From: Saccoglossus kowalevskii
Taxonomy: Eukaryota; Hemichordata; Enteropneusta; Harrimaniidae
DNA: 30,026 nt
NCBI RefSeq assembly: GCF_000003605.2
Contig: NW_003133362.1
Span: forward strand, 132,726-162,751
Direction of reading: 5' to 3'
Below the pieces are notes generated by a model. The model did no database searches. It was not told the DNA's origin and saw only the letters and a program-made list of their open reading frames with translations. Each line of letters opens with the position of its first letter. The stretch's first letter is position 1. Positions 10,485 through 20,874 of this stretch are shown piece by piece. A program made the position numbers and the translations under genes.

Positions 10485-11234
10485 TTCACACAGTAGTCTG
10501 ACACATCGAATATATCTTGAATGTGGTGAGCTCGGCAGGATCTCACATCTAGATAAAATGTTGACTGTTTAAAATCTCTCCGTGTAAATTGATCATCGAC
10601 CCCTTATCAAGACACTCAAGTGTGTCATTTACCCACAATGCACTCCTATGTCATGCACTTGAACCCGTTTGACTCCCTAGCTTCGGCTGCGTAGTGCTCC
10701 TAAATAGAAAGAAGAAAAAATAGGATGTGTGATTCAAACATTTCTTTTTCTAATATTTTCGAAGAATGCGCACACATGAAGTAAGATATATGACATAATT
10801 TAACACACATATGTATTACATATGCAATAAATTTTGTTAGTAACAAATAACCAAGACCTTAGAAAACAGGGACATGCTACGGTGGGTGCTATTTTCATGT
10901 AACCTTAGTTCCCCAGAGGTGTGAAATGGGTGGGGGTAATCCCCTACCGAATTCACACCTCAGAAGGACTGACAACAAAGCTATGTCAACACCAACGGGA
11001 CGCAGGAAGTTTCAGTCAACACTGAGCACCCCGGAAGTTTGGTCACACACATGTTTGACATCTTATCTATTGAGTTCTTGCAGTTATATATATTATTTAT
11101 TAGAAAATAAATATAATTAAGAAGTTCTTGCAACGTACGAGTCAAACTAAGTAATTTGAAATACGCCGTGCTGTCAACGCACAAGTTATTAATTTATTAC
11201 TTTCTGATTTTTTGTAGTTATTAGAACTTTTAAA

Positions 11235-11320
11235 TTTGTAGTTATTTTTAGTTGCTTTATTTCACACTATTTTTTACTATTTTTGTAGTTATTTTTAGTT
11301 GCTTTATTTCACACTATTTT
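11235..11320. repeat. 47-bp-period direct duplication
   Basis: The 39-base sequence starting TTTGTAGTTATTTTTAGTTG occurs identically at 11235-11273 and 11282-11320. Perfect identity in such AT-rich DNA points to a recent duplication. Confidence 0.9.
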
Positions 11321-11725
11321 CACCTACTGTATCCACAGCAGATTACAGTTGCGTAATAAACTATTACTATTATTATAATAAATGAAAAACTATATTTCGT
11401 AATTGCAACATATGAATTAAAATTAAATAACCAACATGCAAGTTATTAGTAAATAACTAAAAAAAATTAGTTTCATGCTAGTTAATAAACATTTAAGCCA
11501 TACTTGTAACGTTTGAAATGAAAGTAAATACTTTAACAAATGTAAATATACGTAAGGGCATGAACTAAATCGATAAGCCAGAAAGCATGTGTTGCCGAAA
11601 CCACCGGTGGCAACTGAATGGTGGCCGAAACGTACGCACCAACGTTACATTCTCTTCTGTCGCATCAGGTAAATATGGCTACCAGGACGTAGCTACACAA
11701 AATGAGCCAACTTTGTGGTTATAAT

Positions 11726-11811
11726 CACAGTCACTTGGAAGCTGAAAATCAAGAAATACTCTTTTTTTTTAAATTATCCGCTATACGCATATAAATATTT
11801 AAGTGACTGTG
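11726..11811. mobile_element. 86-bp hAT-like miniature transposon with perfect 8-bp target duplication
   Basis: The ends CACAGTCACTT (11726-11736) and AAGTGACTGTG (11801-11811) are exact 11-bp inverted repeats. GTTATAAT stands immediately outside on both sides (11718-11725 and 11812-11819). Eight-base duplications and CA...TG ends are typical of hAT elements. The interior is AT-rich and non-coding. Intact borders suggest a fairly recent insertion. Confidence 0.82.
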
Positions 11812-12746
11812 GTTATAATATAATCAGAATAATTAACATTTTGTTTATACGAGTGTAACTAATAATTGTGAATGTGACATTTAATTCCAATATGAAAGCA
11901 GGTTAGGAGAACATTTTTTTTCTACAAGGTAACAAAACTGTCTAAAAGTAAAAAGTATTGTGCATGCGGAAATTCTGGGCCTATCCTGTGACAACATTTT
12001 CACGTTTCCGATCACATTTACAAGGGGAAATACGAATGACCTTTTTGTATATTCCTGCAATTAACGATTTGTATTTTATCACTCACCACGCCACTAAAGT
12101 TGGTTGTGTGTATATTCATGTACTTAGCCCCCGGCACTCATTAAACAATCTGATGGATTGGCGGCACGGTTTGGAAAATACCACAGATAAGGCACAAATT
12201 TGTTGAATTTGATAAAACAATTTTGCCAGTTCTCAGAGAGCAATCTCGATCAGGTTTTTGGGTTGGGCGGTGTCCACAAATACCGTAATGAGACCGCCGT
12301 GGTTCCAATGTGTGTTAAAAAACAATTTAAATATTCCAGAATACAGCGACGAGTCATTTTAGAAAATGTAGTTGGTAATATAATACAAAAAGGTGATCGT
12401 TTTGTGTAGAAAAAAGCATCTTTTTCGTTTGACACCAAAGCAAGGATTTTTCAGCGGGAACTTTGATGTTAAGTGTACATAAACTGAGTGAGAGTAGCCA
12501 GGGGACACACATTCAAGTAGATAGTCAGCGTCCTCTCTTAGGCATGGGAAAACGCACTGAAGAATTCGCTTGGAATCATGCGCATTTTAAGTAAGAATAT
12601 GTAAATATTTCCCCAGTTGAGAATTTATCATTGATAGCCGTCTTGAAAGAATTGGTTAATTGTGGTCATTATCATCCGTTAAAAGGGCGTCATGTCAAAT
12701 CCGTAAATCATATGGCACATGCGACAGCACCCGACTTGCCGTAGTA

Positions 12747-12938
12747 CTGTAAAATACTTTATTTTCGCTTGGAATTAATTTTCGCTGAAGGAATGATTCA
12801 GTGAAAATAAAATCCAGAAAATATACTTTTTTTTCTATATTTTACTTGTCAAAAATCAGTGAAAATAAATTTCATACAAAACACCCAAAAAGTCGTTCCA
12901 GCGAAAATTAATTCTAACTATAATAAAGTATTTTACAG
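12747..12938. mobile_element. Family B miniature transposon, copy 3 (192 bp, best preserved)
   Basis: It begins CTGTAAAATACTTTATTTTC and ends AAAGTATTTTACAG, with TA on each side (12745-12746, 12939-12940). Sub-terminal GAATTAATTTTCGCTG and CAGCGAAAATTAATTC make the whole element nearly palindromic. It is useful as the family reference. Confidence 0.88.
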
Positions 12939-13485
12939 TATATTTGACCGTCACAGGCGTGTGTATATTGGGTTATTTTGAACACACTAGAAGTTTAATT
13001 ATTCTAAAAATAGCATTTATAATGCATAATATACATTGCACTTGATGTTCAACCAAATAATGTAAACTACTATAGTATATGCTGTGATATTATACAGTGC
13101 GTGGATACAGATATAACATTCATGTAATGCTGAAGTCACTGAAAACCTGCTTATGACCGTTGCTATACTGTGATTGTGCACGGCCATGTGTGTATCCATA
13201 CTATCTTCGAGTATCTCCTCTTTGGTTTTCAGAATTCTAATATGATTTCGTGGCCATCCTATGCATTAACGAAACTCGCAGACTCATCAAACAAGACAAA
13301 TAATTGTCCTATTTTGCGTTACGCCCAGTTTCTTCTGACTAGAATATTCTCTGGAATTTCTTACATGGGTTATTTGTAGTACGCATTTTTATTGTCTTTC
13401 TCGTGTGATATATTTTGGTAGTTTCTTTGTGCAGAATAGGCCTTCCTAATTGTGCATTTTAACCTAGATACTACTTGCCAAAGGT

Positions 13486-16400
13486 CGATGATGAGAATTG
13501 GCTTAGATCAAGATGGTGATCATGGTAATAATATTAGTGGTGTTCTTAGCGAAGATGGGAATTAGTTTAGACATTGGTGGCTGCCATGATGATCATGATC
13601 ATGATGTTGATAAAGATGATGAGAATTGGTTTAGATCAAGATGGTTGTCATGATGATAATATTAGTGGTGTTCTTTGCGAAGATGCTGATGATAGCGATT
13701 ATGAGAATTAGTTTAGACATTGGTGGCTGCCATGATGATCATGACCATGATGTTGATAAAGATGATGAGAATTGGTTTAGATCAAGATGGTTGTCATGGT
13801 GATAATGTTAGTGATGGTGATGGTGATAACGATGATGAGAATTAGTTTAGACATTGGTGGTTGCCATGATGATTATAATCATGGTGTTGATAACGATGAT
13901 GCGAATTGGTTTAGATCAAGATGGTTGCCATGATGATTATGTTCATGGTGTTGATAACGATGATGCGAATTGGGTTTGATCAAGATGGTTGCCATGATGA
14001 TAATATTAGTGTTGATGATAGCGAAGATGAGAATTAGTTTAGACATGGTAGTTGCCATGATGACTATGTTCATGGTGGTGATAACGATGATGTGAATTGG
14101 TTTAGATCAAGATGGTTGTCATGGTGATAATGTTAGTGACGGTGATAACGATGATGAGAATTGGTTTAGATCAAAATAGTTGTCATGATGATCATGTCAA
14201 TGGTGGTGATAAAGAAGATTAACATTGATTTAGATCAAGATGATTGTCATGATAATATTGGTGGTGTTCTTAGCGAAGATGAGAATTGGTTTTGATCAAG
14301 ATGGTTGCCATGATGATAATATTAGTGCTGATGATAGCGAAGATGAGAATTTGTTTAGACATTGGTGGTTGCCATGATGACTATGTTCATGGTGGTGATA
14401 ACGATGATGCAAATTGGTTTAGATCAAGATGGTTGTCATGGTGATAATGTTAGTAATGGTGATAACGATGATGAGAATTGGTTTAGATCAAAATAGTTGT
14501 CATGATGATCACGTCAATGGTGGTGATAACGAAGGTTAACATTGATTTAGATCAAGATGATTGTCATGATGATAATATTAGTGGTGTTCTTAGCGAAGAT
14601 GAGAATTGGTTTTGATCAAGATGGTTGCCATGATGATAATATTAGTGCTGATGATAGCGAAGATGATAATTTGTTTAGACATTGGTGGTTGCCATGATGA
14701 TCATATTCATAGTGTTGATCAAATGGTTGCCATGATGGTAATATTAGTGCTGATGATAGCGAAGATGAGAATTAGTTTAGACATCGGGGGTTGCCATGAT
14801 GATTATGTTCATGGTGGTGATAACGATGATGTGAATTGGTTTAGATCAAGATTGTTGTCATGGTGATAATGTTAGTGACGGTGATAACGATGATGAGAAT
14901 TGGTTTTGATCAAAATAGTTGTCATGATGATCATATCAATGGTGGTGATAACAAAGATGAACATTGATTTAGATCAAGATGATTGTCATGATGATAATAT
15001 TAGTGGTGTTCTTAGAGAAGATGAGAATTGGTTTTGATCAAGATGGTTGCCATAATGATAATATTAGTGCTGATGATAGCGATTATGAGAATTAGTTTAG
15101 ACATTGGTGGTTGCCATGATGATTATGTTCATGGTGTTGAAAACGATGATGCGAATTGGTTTAGATCAAGATGGTTGTCATGGTGATAATGTTAGTAATG
15201 GTGATAACGATGATGAGAATTGGTTTAGATCAAAATAGTTGTCATGATGATCATGTCAATGGTGGTGATAACGAAGGTTAACATTGATTTAGATCAAGAT
15301 GATTGTCATGATGATAATATTAGTGGTGTTCTTAGCGAAGATGAGAATTGGTTTTGATCAAGATGGTTGCCATGATGATAATATTAGTGCTGATGATAGC
15401 GAAGATGAGAATTGGTTTTGATCAAAATGGTTGCCATGATGATAATATTAGTGCTGATGATAGTGAAGATGAGAATTAGTTTAGACATCGGGGGTTGCCA
15501 TGATGATTATGTTCATGGTGATGATAACGATGATGTGAATTGGTTTAGATCAAGATGGTTGTCATGGTGATAATGTTAGTGACGGTGATAACGATGATGA
15601 GAATTGGTTTAGATCAAAATAGTTGTCATGATGATCATATCAATGGTGGTGATAACAAAGATGAACATTGATTTAGATCAAGATGATTGTCATGATGATA
15701 ATATTAGTGGTGTTCTTAGAGAAGATGAGAATTGGTTTTGATCAAGATGGTTGCAAAGATAATAATATTAATGCTGATGATAGCGATTATGAGAATTAGT
15801 TTAGACATTGGTGGTTGCCATGATGATCATGTTCAAGGTGTTAATAACGATGATGAGAATTGGTTTAGATCAAGATGGTTGTCATGATGATCATGTTAAT
15901 GGTGGTGATGACGAAGATGAACATTGATTTAGATCAATATGATTGTCATGATGATAATATTAGTGGTGTTCTTAGCGAAGATGAGAATCGGTTTTGATCA
16001 AAATGGTTGTCATGACGATCATGTCAATGGTGGTGATAACGAAGATGAACATTGATTTAGATCAATATGATTGTCATGATGATAATATTAGTGCTGATGA
16101 TAGCGATTATGAGAATTAGTTTAGACATTGGTGGTTGCCACGATGATTATGTTCATGGTGTTGATAACGATGATGCGAATTGGTTTAGATCAAGATGGTT
16201 GTCATGGTGATGATGTTAGTGATGGTGATAACGATGATGAGAATTGGTTTAGATCAAAATAGTTGTCATGATGATCATATCAATGGTGGTGATAACGAAG
16301 ATGAACATTGATTTAGATCAAGATGATTGTCATGATGATAATATTCGTGGTGTCCTTTGCAAAGATGAGAATTGGTTTTGATCAAGATGGTTGCCATGAT

Positions 16401-17065
16401 GATAATATTAGTGCTGATGATAGCGATTATGAGAATTAGTTTAGACATTGGTGGTTGCCATGATGATCATGTTCAAGGTGTTAATAACGATGATGAGAAT
16501 TGGTTTAGATCAAGATGGTTGTCATGGTGATAATGTTAGTGATGGTGATAACGATGATGATAAGAATTGATTTAGATCAAGATGGTTGTCATGATGATCA
16601 TGTTAATGGTGTTGATGACGAAGATGAACATTTATTTAGATCAAGATGATTGTCATGATGATAATATTAGTGGTGTTCATAGCGAAGATGAGAATTGGTT
16701 TTGATCAAAATGGTTGTCATGATGATCATGTCATGGTGGTGATAACGAAGATGAACATTGATTTAGATCAAGATGATTGTCATGATGATATATTAGTTGG
16801 GTCCTTNNNNNNNNNNNNNNNNNNNNNNNNNNNNNNNNNNNNNNNNNNNNNNNNNNGGTTGCAAAGATGATAATATTTGTGCTGATGATAGCGAAGATGA
16901 GAATTGGTTTAGACATTGGTGGTCGCCATGATGATCATGTTCATAGTGTTGATAACGATGGTGAGAATTGGTTTAGATCAAGATGGTTGCCATGGTAAAA
17001 TGTCAGTGATAGTGATAACAATGATGTTGAGAGCGACGATAATGATCACGATGATAATAATTCTG
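13486..17065. repeat. 3.6-kb minisatellite, unit about 64 bp with higher-order structure
   Basis: Roughly 55 units of GAGAATTGGTTTAGATCAAG plus a variable GATGATAAT/TTAGTGGTGTTC-type second half fill the region. Unit variants recur in a set order (TTTAGACATTGG type, TTTAGATCAAAATAG type, ATTTAGATCAAGATGATTG type). The last variant recurs at spacings near 322, 384 and 259 bp, that is five, six or four units. A 64-bp unit is not a multiple of three and all frames break, so it does not code for protein. The plus strand is very poor in C. Fifty Ns interrupt it. Confidence 0.93.
16807..16856. other. Assembly gap (50 N) inside the minisatellite
   Basis: Exactly fifty Ns lie between repeat units. 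A round number in a tandem array usually marks a gap of unknown size, so the array length here is probably understated. Confidence 0.95.
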
Positions 17066-18888
17066 ATTTTGAGTGATTTAAAATTATTTGATGTAGAGTT
17101 ATTTTTTTATGGATTTTATGTTAAATTAACCGACTAGTGTTACATGTCTTCACTCCCCACTGGTAATATACGTCATGTACCCCTTGTACTAATGAACATT
17201 TAAGTACCCCCTCAAAAAACTAAGTCCACCTTAATCCTTGTATTTAAAAGCACCTGGGCTCTTAGATGATATTCCAAATATCACCGGAAACGAATACATT
17301 GATTCTAATTCCGGCGACACACGAGAAGTCATATCTGAAAACTGTGATAATACGAAAACATATTCGTAACTGTTATACAGCATCTCAGAAAATTGTAATA
17401 AAGCGACGCAGTCGTACAGTGGGCGTCCGAGTCTTGTCTTACACGTCATATGGGACCAAGTAGGAACAGGGAATAGTTTTTTACTCTCATTTGGATTTTC
17501 AAAACACATTCGGAATAATTTATACTTGATGTGAAACAAACTAGACGTGCTAACTAGTAATATATCATTTGCGGGGTTCTGTGTCACGTGGTATTTTTGT
17601 CCAAATACGTCATACTTTTTGGCCATTTTATTGTCCTTGTTCGCAGATAGTTGTTATGAAACAATTAACATTATGATAATCCTCCAAATATCCACGTAAC
17701 ACCAAGTGCTTGCAGATAAAGGTTCGACTTATAGTACCGTGAACGTATGGAAATGTGCCATAGATTTGTACAAATTCAGATAAACGTGAAATGTTGATGA
17801 TGCACGTCATGCACGAATTATGAACTAGCCTGAATCGTTACTGACGTGTTTGAACAGAATATCGCACGCATTTGAAAATCGAAAGTCGTCTATTGCCGAG
17901 TCTGTAGAAATCAATGAATGGTTATTTTTTAAACGTTCGTGTGTTAGTAAAATGATATATTTTTATCTAAATTAAATTAAATGGTAGTGGTTATCCCGAC
18001 GCTTCATGTTCAATGTAGGTCCCGGATGTAGGTTCCACGTAATGCATACTAAGTGAAATGATTGTAGAATGCATTGCCTGTTTACATGAACACGTACTGC
18101 ATGACGACTACCGATATTTAATGACATCATCAGAATTTGCAAACAATGTTTGTTTTCCTCAAAAATGTCACATGATCCATACCAGTACATATTTTTCGAA
18201 CGTTTGCTTATGTTATTTGCAATTATCGTGGATTTGTTTCCAATTTAATATTCCCATCGCGCCATTTTCGTGATTAGTATCACGGTAGCTTAGATTCTTT
18301 CAATCAAACATATTTATTGCTTGTCTGTTTCTGGCACTGATCCACAAACTGTAACTCTTTGCTACTTACCCAGCGCAGATAACTACTACTACAACCATAA
18401 AGATACCATCAATTGCGAAATAAGTAGATTGTTTACTGAATTGTGGATGCATACTGACGTCGTACCTAAGTGTCTTGAATCCCAAGAACGTCATTAGACA
18501 ATCCGTTTTGGCTGACATTATATCTTATTTATTTCGCAATACACTGAATCACTTTTCGACATCAAATACAGATATTGTCAGCTACATACTTGAACAATAT
18601 GTTTATATAATTGATGGCCCTCAAAACGATGTCGCAACACTTCCAAGCAGTGTCAATATAGAATAGTGTTTTAAATTAACGGTTGTTAACATGATTGGCG
18701 CATGAAATAGCAGCATTACATATTTGAAATTCATCACATTGCGTCAATGGAGGTAGCTACAATTCAAAATACAAGTAAGGTGTGAGTGTGTGTTGTGTCC
18801 ATAAAGCCTGTAATAGGTAGATAAATGGTGAACATAATTCGGTGAGCACAATTTCTTATAAGGAATTCTTTAAAGCGTGGTATGGAAT

Positions 18889-19027
18889 TACTGAAAATAA
18901 AATATACTTTTTTCCCTTGTATTTCACATTCAAGTCGTCAAAAATCAGTGAAAATAAATTCCATACAAAACACCCCAAAAGTCTTTTCAGCAAAAATTAC
19001 TTCCAGCTAAAATAAAATATTTTACAG
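18889..19027. mobile_element. Family B miniature transposon, copy 4 (5'-truncated)
   Basis: The interior CAGTGAAAATAAATTCCATA and right end AAAATATTTTACAG, followed by TA, match the family. The left terminal repeat is missing, so the left border is approximate. Confidence 0.72.
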
Positions 19028-19143
19028 TACATGTGCTATATTGAAAACAAGAAAGTGTAAACAAAACGATCTAGATACTAGTACGTGCAAATATTCCCTT
19101 TTCAATTTTAAATGGCCAACTCTTAATCTGTTTTATGTTCAGG

Positions 19144-19189
19144 CACAGTCCCTCTATCTATTGTATGCATTACGGATAGAGGGACTGTG
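19144..19189. repeat. 46-bp hairpin with CACAGTCCCTCTATC arms
   Basis: CACAGTCCCTCTATC (19144-19158) and GATAGAGGGACTGTG (19175-19189) form a 15-bp perfect stem with a 16-base loop. The flanks GTTCAGG and GTTCACG agree at six of seven positions, hinting at a target duplication. The same right arm occurs alone at 21903-21917, so the sequence is dispersed. Confidence 0.7.
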
Positions 19190-19942
19190 GTTCACGACAA
19201 GAATTTTTGTTTGCTGACTTTCGCTCACCATCACCCAATCTCGTACCGGGGGGGTGATACATACGTTGGTGTTCAAACTAAACGTACCTTAATGACCGTG
19301 GAGGGCAGGTTAGTACGCAACGGTTAGTGCAGTATGCTTATGAATTCACGTGTTACCGGCTTTCAGTGAACAGCCCTGCATTCTAAAGAACTTGTATGAT
19401 ATTTTAGCCTACAAAAGCACGGCTGACAACTTCATCGCATGAAATACCATTTCGGAATACGCGGGAAGTGTTCGAGTTTCATTGACGTGGCCGCACAGAA
19501 CGTGTCTTTGTTGTTTTTTTTATGTCGAAATTACATCCGCTTGACAATATTCAGTATGTATACTGCTTCTCTTGAGAATAATATATTTCATCATGGGTTT
19601 CAATATATGACGTATGCATATGTTACCAAATTATACATCAGGAAGTTCTACCCACCACACAGAATATTGTGTTGGTGAAATTGTCAAAATTATATACATA
19701 ACTTATCAATTGAGATGCACCTCACATCTTGCGGGCGAAAACTAAGGAAAAAATGTCTACGACAGGCTTTTGGAAATAATAAATTAATAATACGGAAGCT
19801 CGCAAGTTCGCAAGAAAACATCTCCAACCCGATGGACGAACTTAGCGCAACTTTTGGTAACCGTGCCCAAACGAAAACATTTGGCCAAACTTTTGACCCA
19901 AAAAACATTTGCAAATAAATACATATATTTCGATGTACTAGT

Positions 19943-20243
19943 GAGGGCGATGGTCGTCGTTGCGCATGTGCGAACTGTTTGTGTTGATAAACATTGATAT
20001 TCCCACAATCCAATGCGCACTTTCAATGGAAATCACAAGTATGAGGTTTGACCTGGGCGCGACTTGCACTAATCACCGCCGGTGACTCCTTCAATACCTT
20101 ACAATGACCTAAAAGCTTGATATCGTCTCAGTTTGTACTCCTTGATCTGCGCATGATCTGCGCAATAGTCAAAGACGCCATCTTTCTTTATATGAGACCC
20201 ATATATCTCGCACATGTGTGGCGCAACGACTACCGCCCTTTAA
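19943..20243. mobile_element. Family A miniature transposon, long copy 2, next to the FAS1 promoter
   Basis: The left end is GAGGGCGATGGTCGTCG and the right end CGCAACGACTACCGCCCTTT, followed by TTAA. The interior AAACATTGATATTCCCACAA and GGCGCGACTTGCACTAAT match the other long copies. It ends 193 bases before the FAS1 start codon, so it may lie within or next to the promoter or 5' UTR. Confidence 0.8.
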
Positions 20244-20436
20244 CGCACATATCATAATAGAGCGCCCGCTGTATTCAAAATCCTGTTAACTTTTTGTTAA
20301 CAATTCCAAGTTGCACTTTGGTGAACTGTAACATTCAGGCTAATGAACTGATATCGTGACATGATACGATATGATGCGACTTTTGATCGTTTTTGTGTGA
20401 TTATATCAAACCAAATCTCAACATTCATTGAGCACC

Positions 20437-20874
20437 ATGGTCGATCTTTTTCAAGTAATTTTGTTGCTTGCCAACCTGTTGTTCGGTGTTTTTGATGTGC
20501 CAAGTACCGACATTGGATATGAGGAGACATCTAGCAATATCTATCAAACAGCGGTAACTCTCGGAGCCACTGAATTCGTGAAATTAGTAGACAGATCAAC
20601 ATGGGTGAAAGACCAACTTCAACATGGCAGCAACTACACGGTGTTCATACCGGATAACGAAGCCTTCGAAACGATGTCCAAAGCAGCCAAGGAAGCGATA
20701 AAATTCGACACAGTTGCTGAATGGGTGTTGAAATACCATATGGGAATCGGTCATTTAACTGCACGCGATTATAAGAACGACCTCCGTCTGCCAAGTTCTT
20801 TCAAGCCAACTGGTTACGGTCTGCAATCCTTACGCATTAATATCTACGAAGCATTCAAAGGAGGCCATCGAAAG
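20437..20874 (+). CDS. FAS1 gene, exon 1 (signal peptide and most of FAS1 domain 1)
   Basis: 146 codons from ATG to AAG, donor GTGAGA. The exon encodes the secretion signal, then NIYQTAVTLGATEFVKLVD and the H1 box, ending at GGHRK inside domain 1. The ORF runs only a few codons past the donor before a stop, consistent with a real exon end. Confidence 0.92.

Larger units (their letters stand above)
10402..13485. other. Intergenic region upstream of the macroglobulin gene
   Basis: No supportable gene. It holds the presumed minus-strand promoter, a 47-bp-period direct duplication (11235-11320), an 86-bp hAT-like element and a family B element. A GGGGTAATCCCC motif at 10933-10944 vaguely resembles a kappa-B site but breaks the consensus. 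Frames at 11958-12206 and 12200-12409 have no recognisable product. Confidence 0.6.
17066..20436. other. Intergenic region upstream of the FAS1 gene
   Basis: No supportable gene. It contains a family B fragment, a 46-bp hairpin, and a long family A element ending 193 bases before the FAS1 start. The longest frame is 131 codons on the minus strand (17626-17231, with an ATG), but its product shows no domain, signal peptide or composition suggesting a real gene. A TTATATCAAA at 20401-20410 and paired GTTAAC (20285-20301) are weak promoter candidates. Confidence 0.55.

Noticed and set aside
10933-10944. GGGGTAATCCCC as a kappa-B site for immune control of the macroglobulin gene
   Set aside because: It breaks the GGGRNWYYCC consensus and lies over 500 bases from the start codon, in a region without other supporting sites.
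14606-17137. ORFs in the minisatellite giving MIILVLMIAKM-type repeats
   Set aside because: The 64-bp unit shifts frame every copy and stops are frequent, so the apparent peptides are shadows of the repeat, not a repetitive protein.
17231-17626. 131-codon minus-strand ORF with an ATG, the longest in the intergenic region
   Set aside because: No recognisable domain, signal or repeat, no splice context and no neighbour support. An ORF of this length can arise by chance in 30 kb read in six frames.
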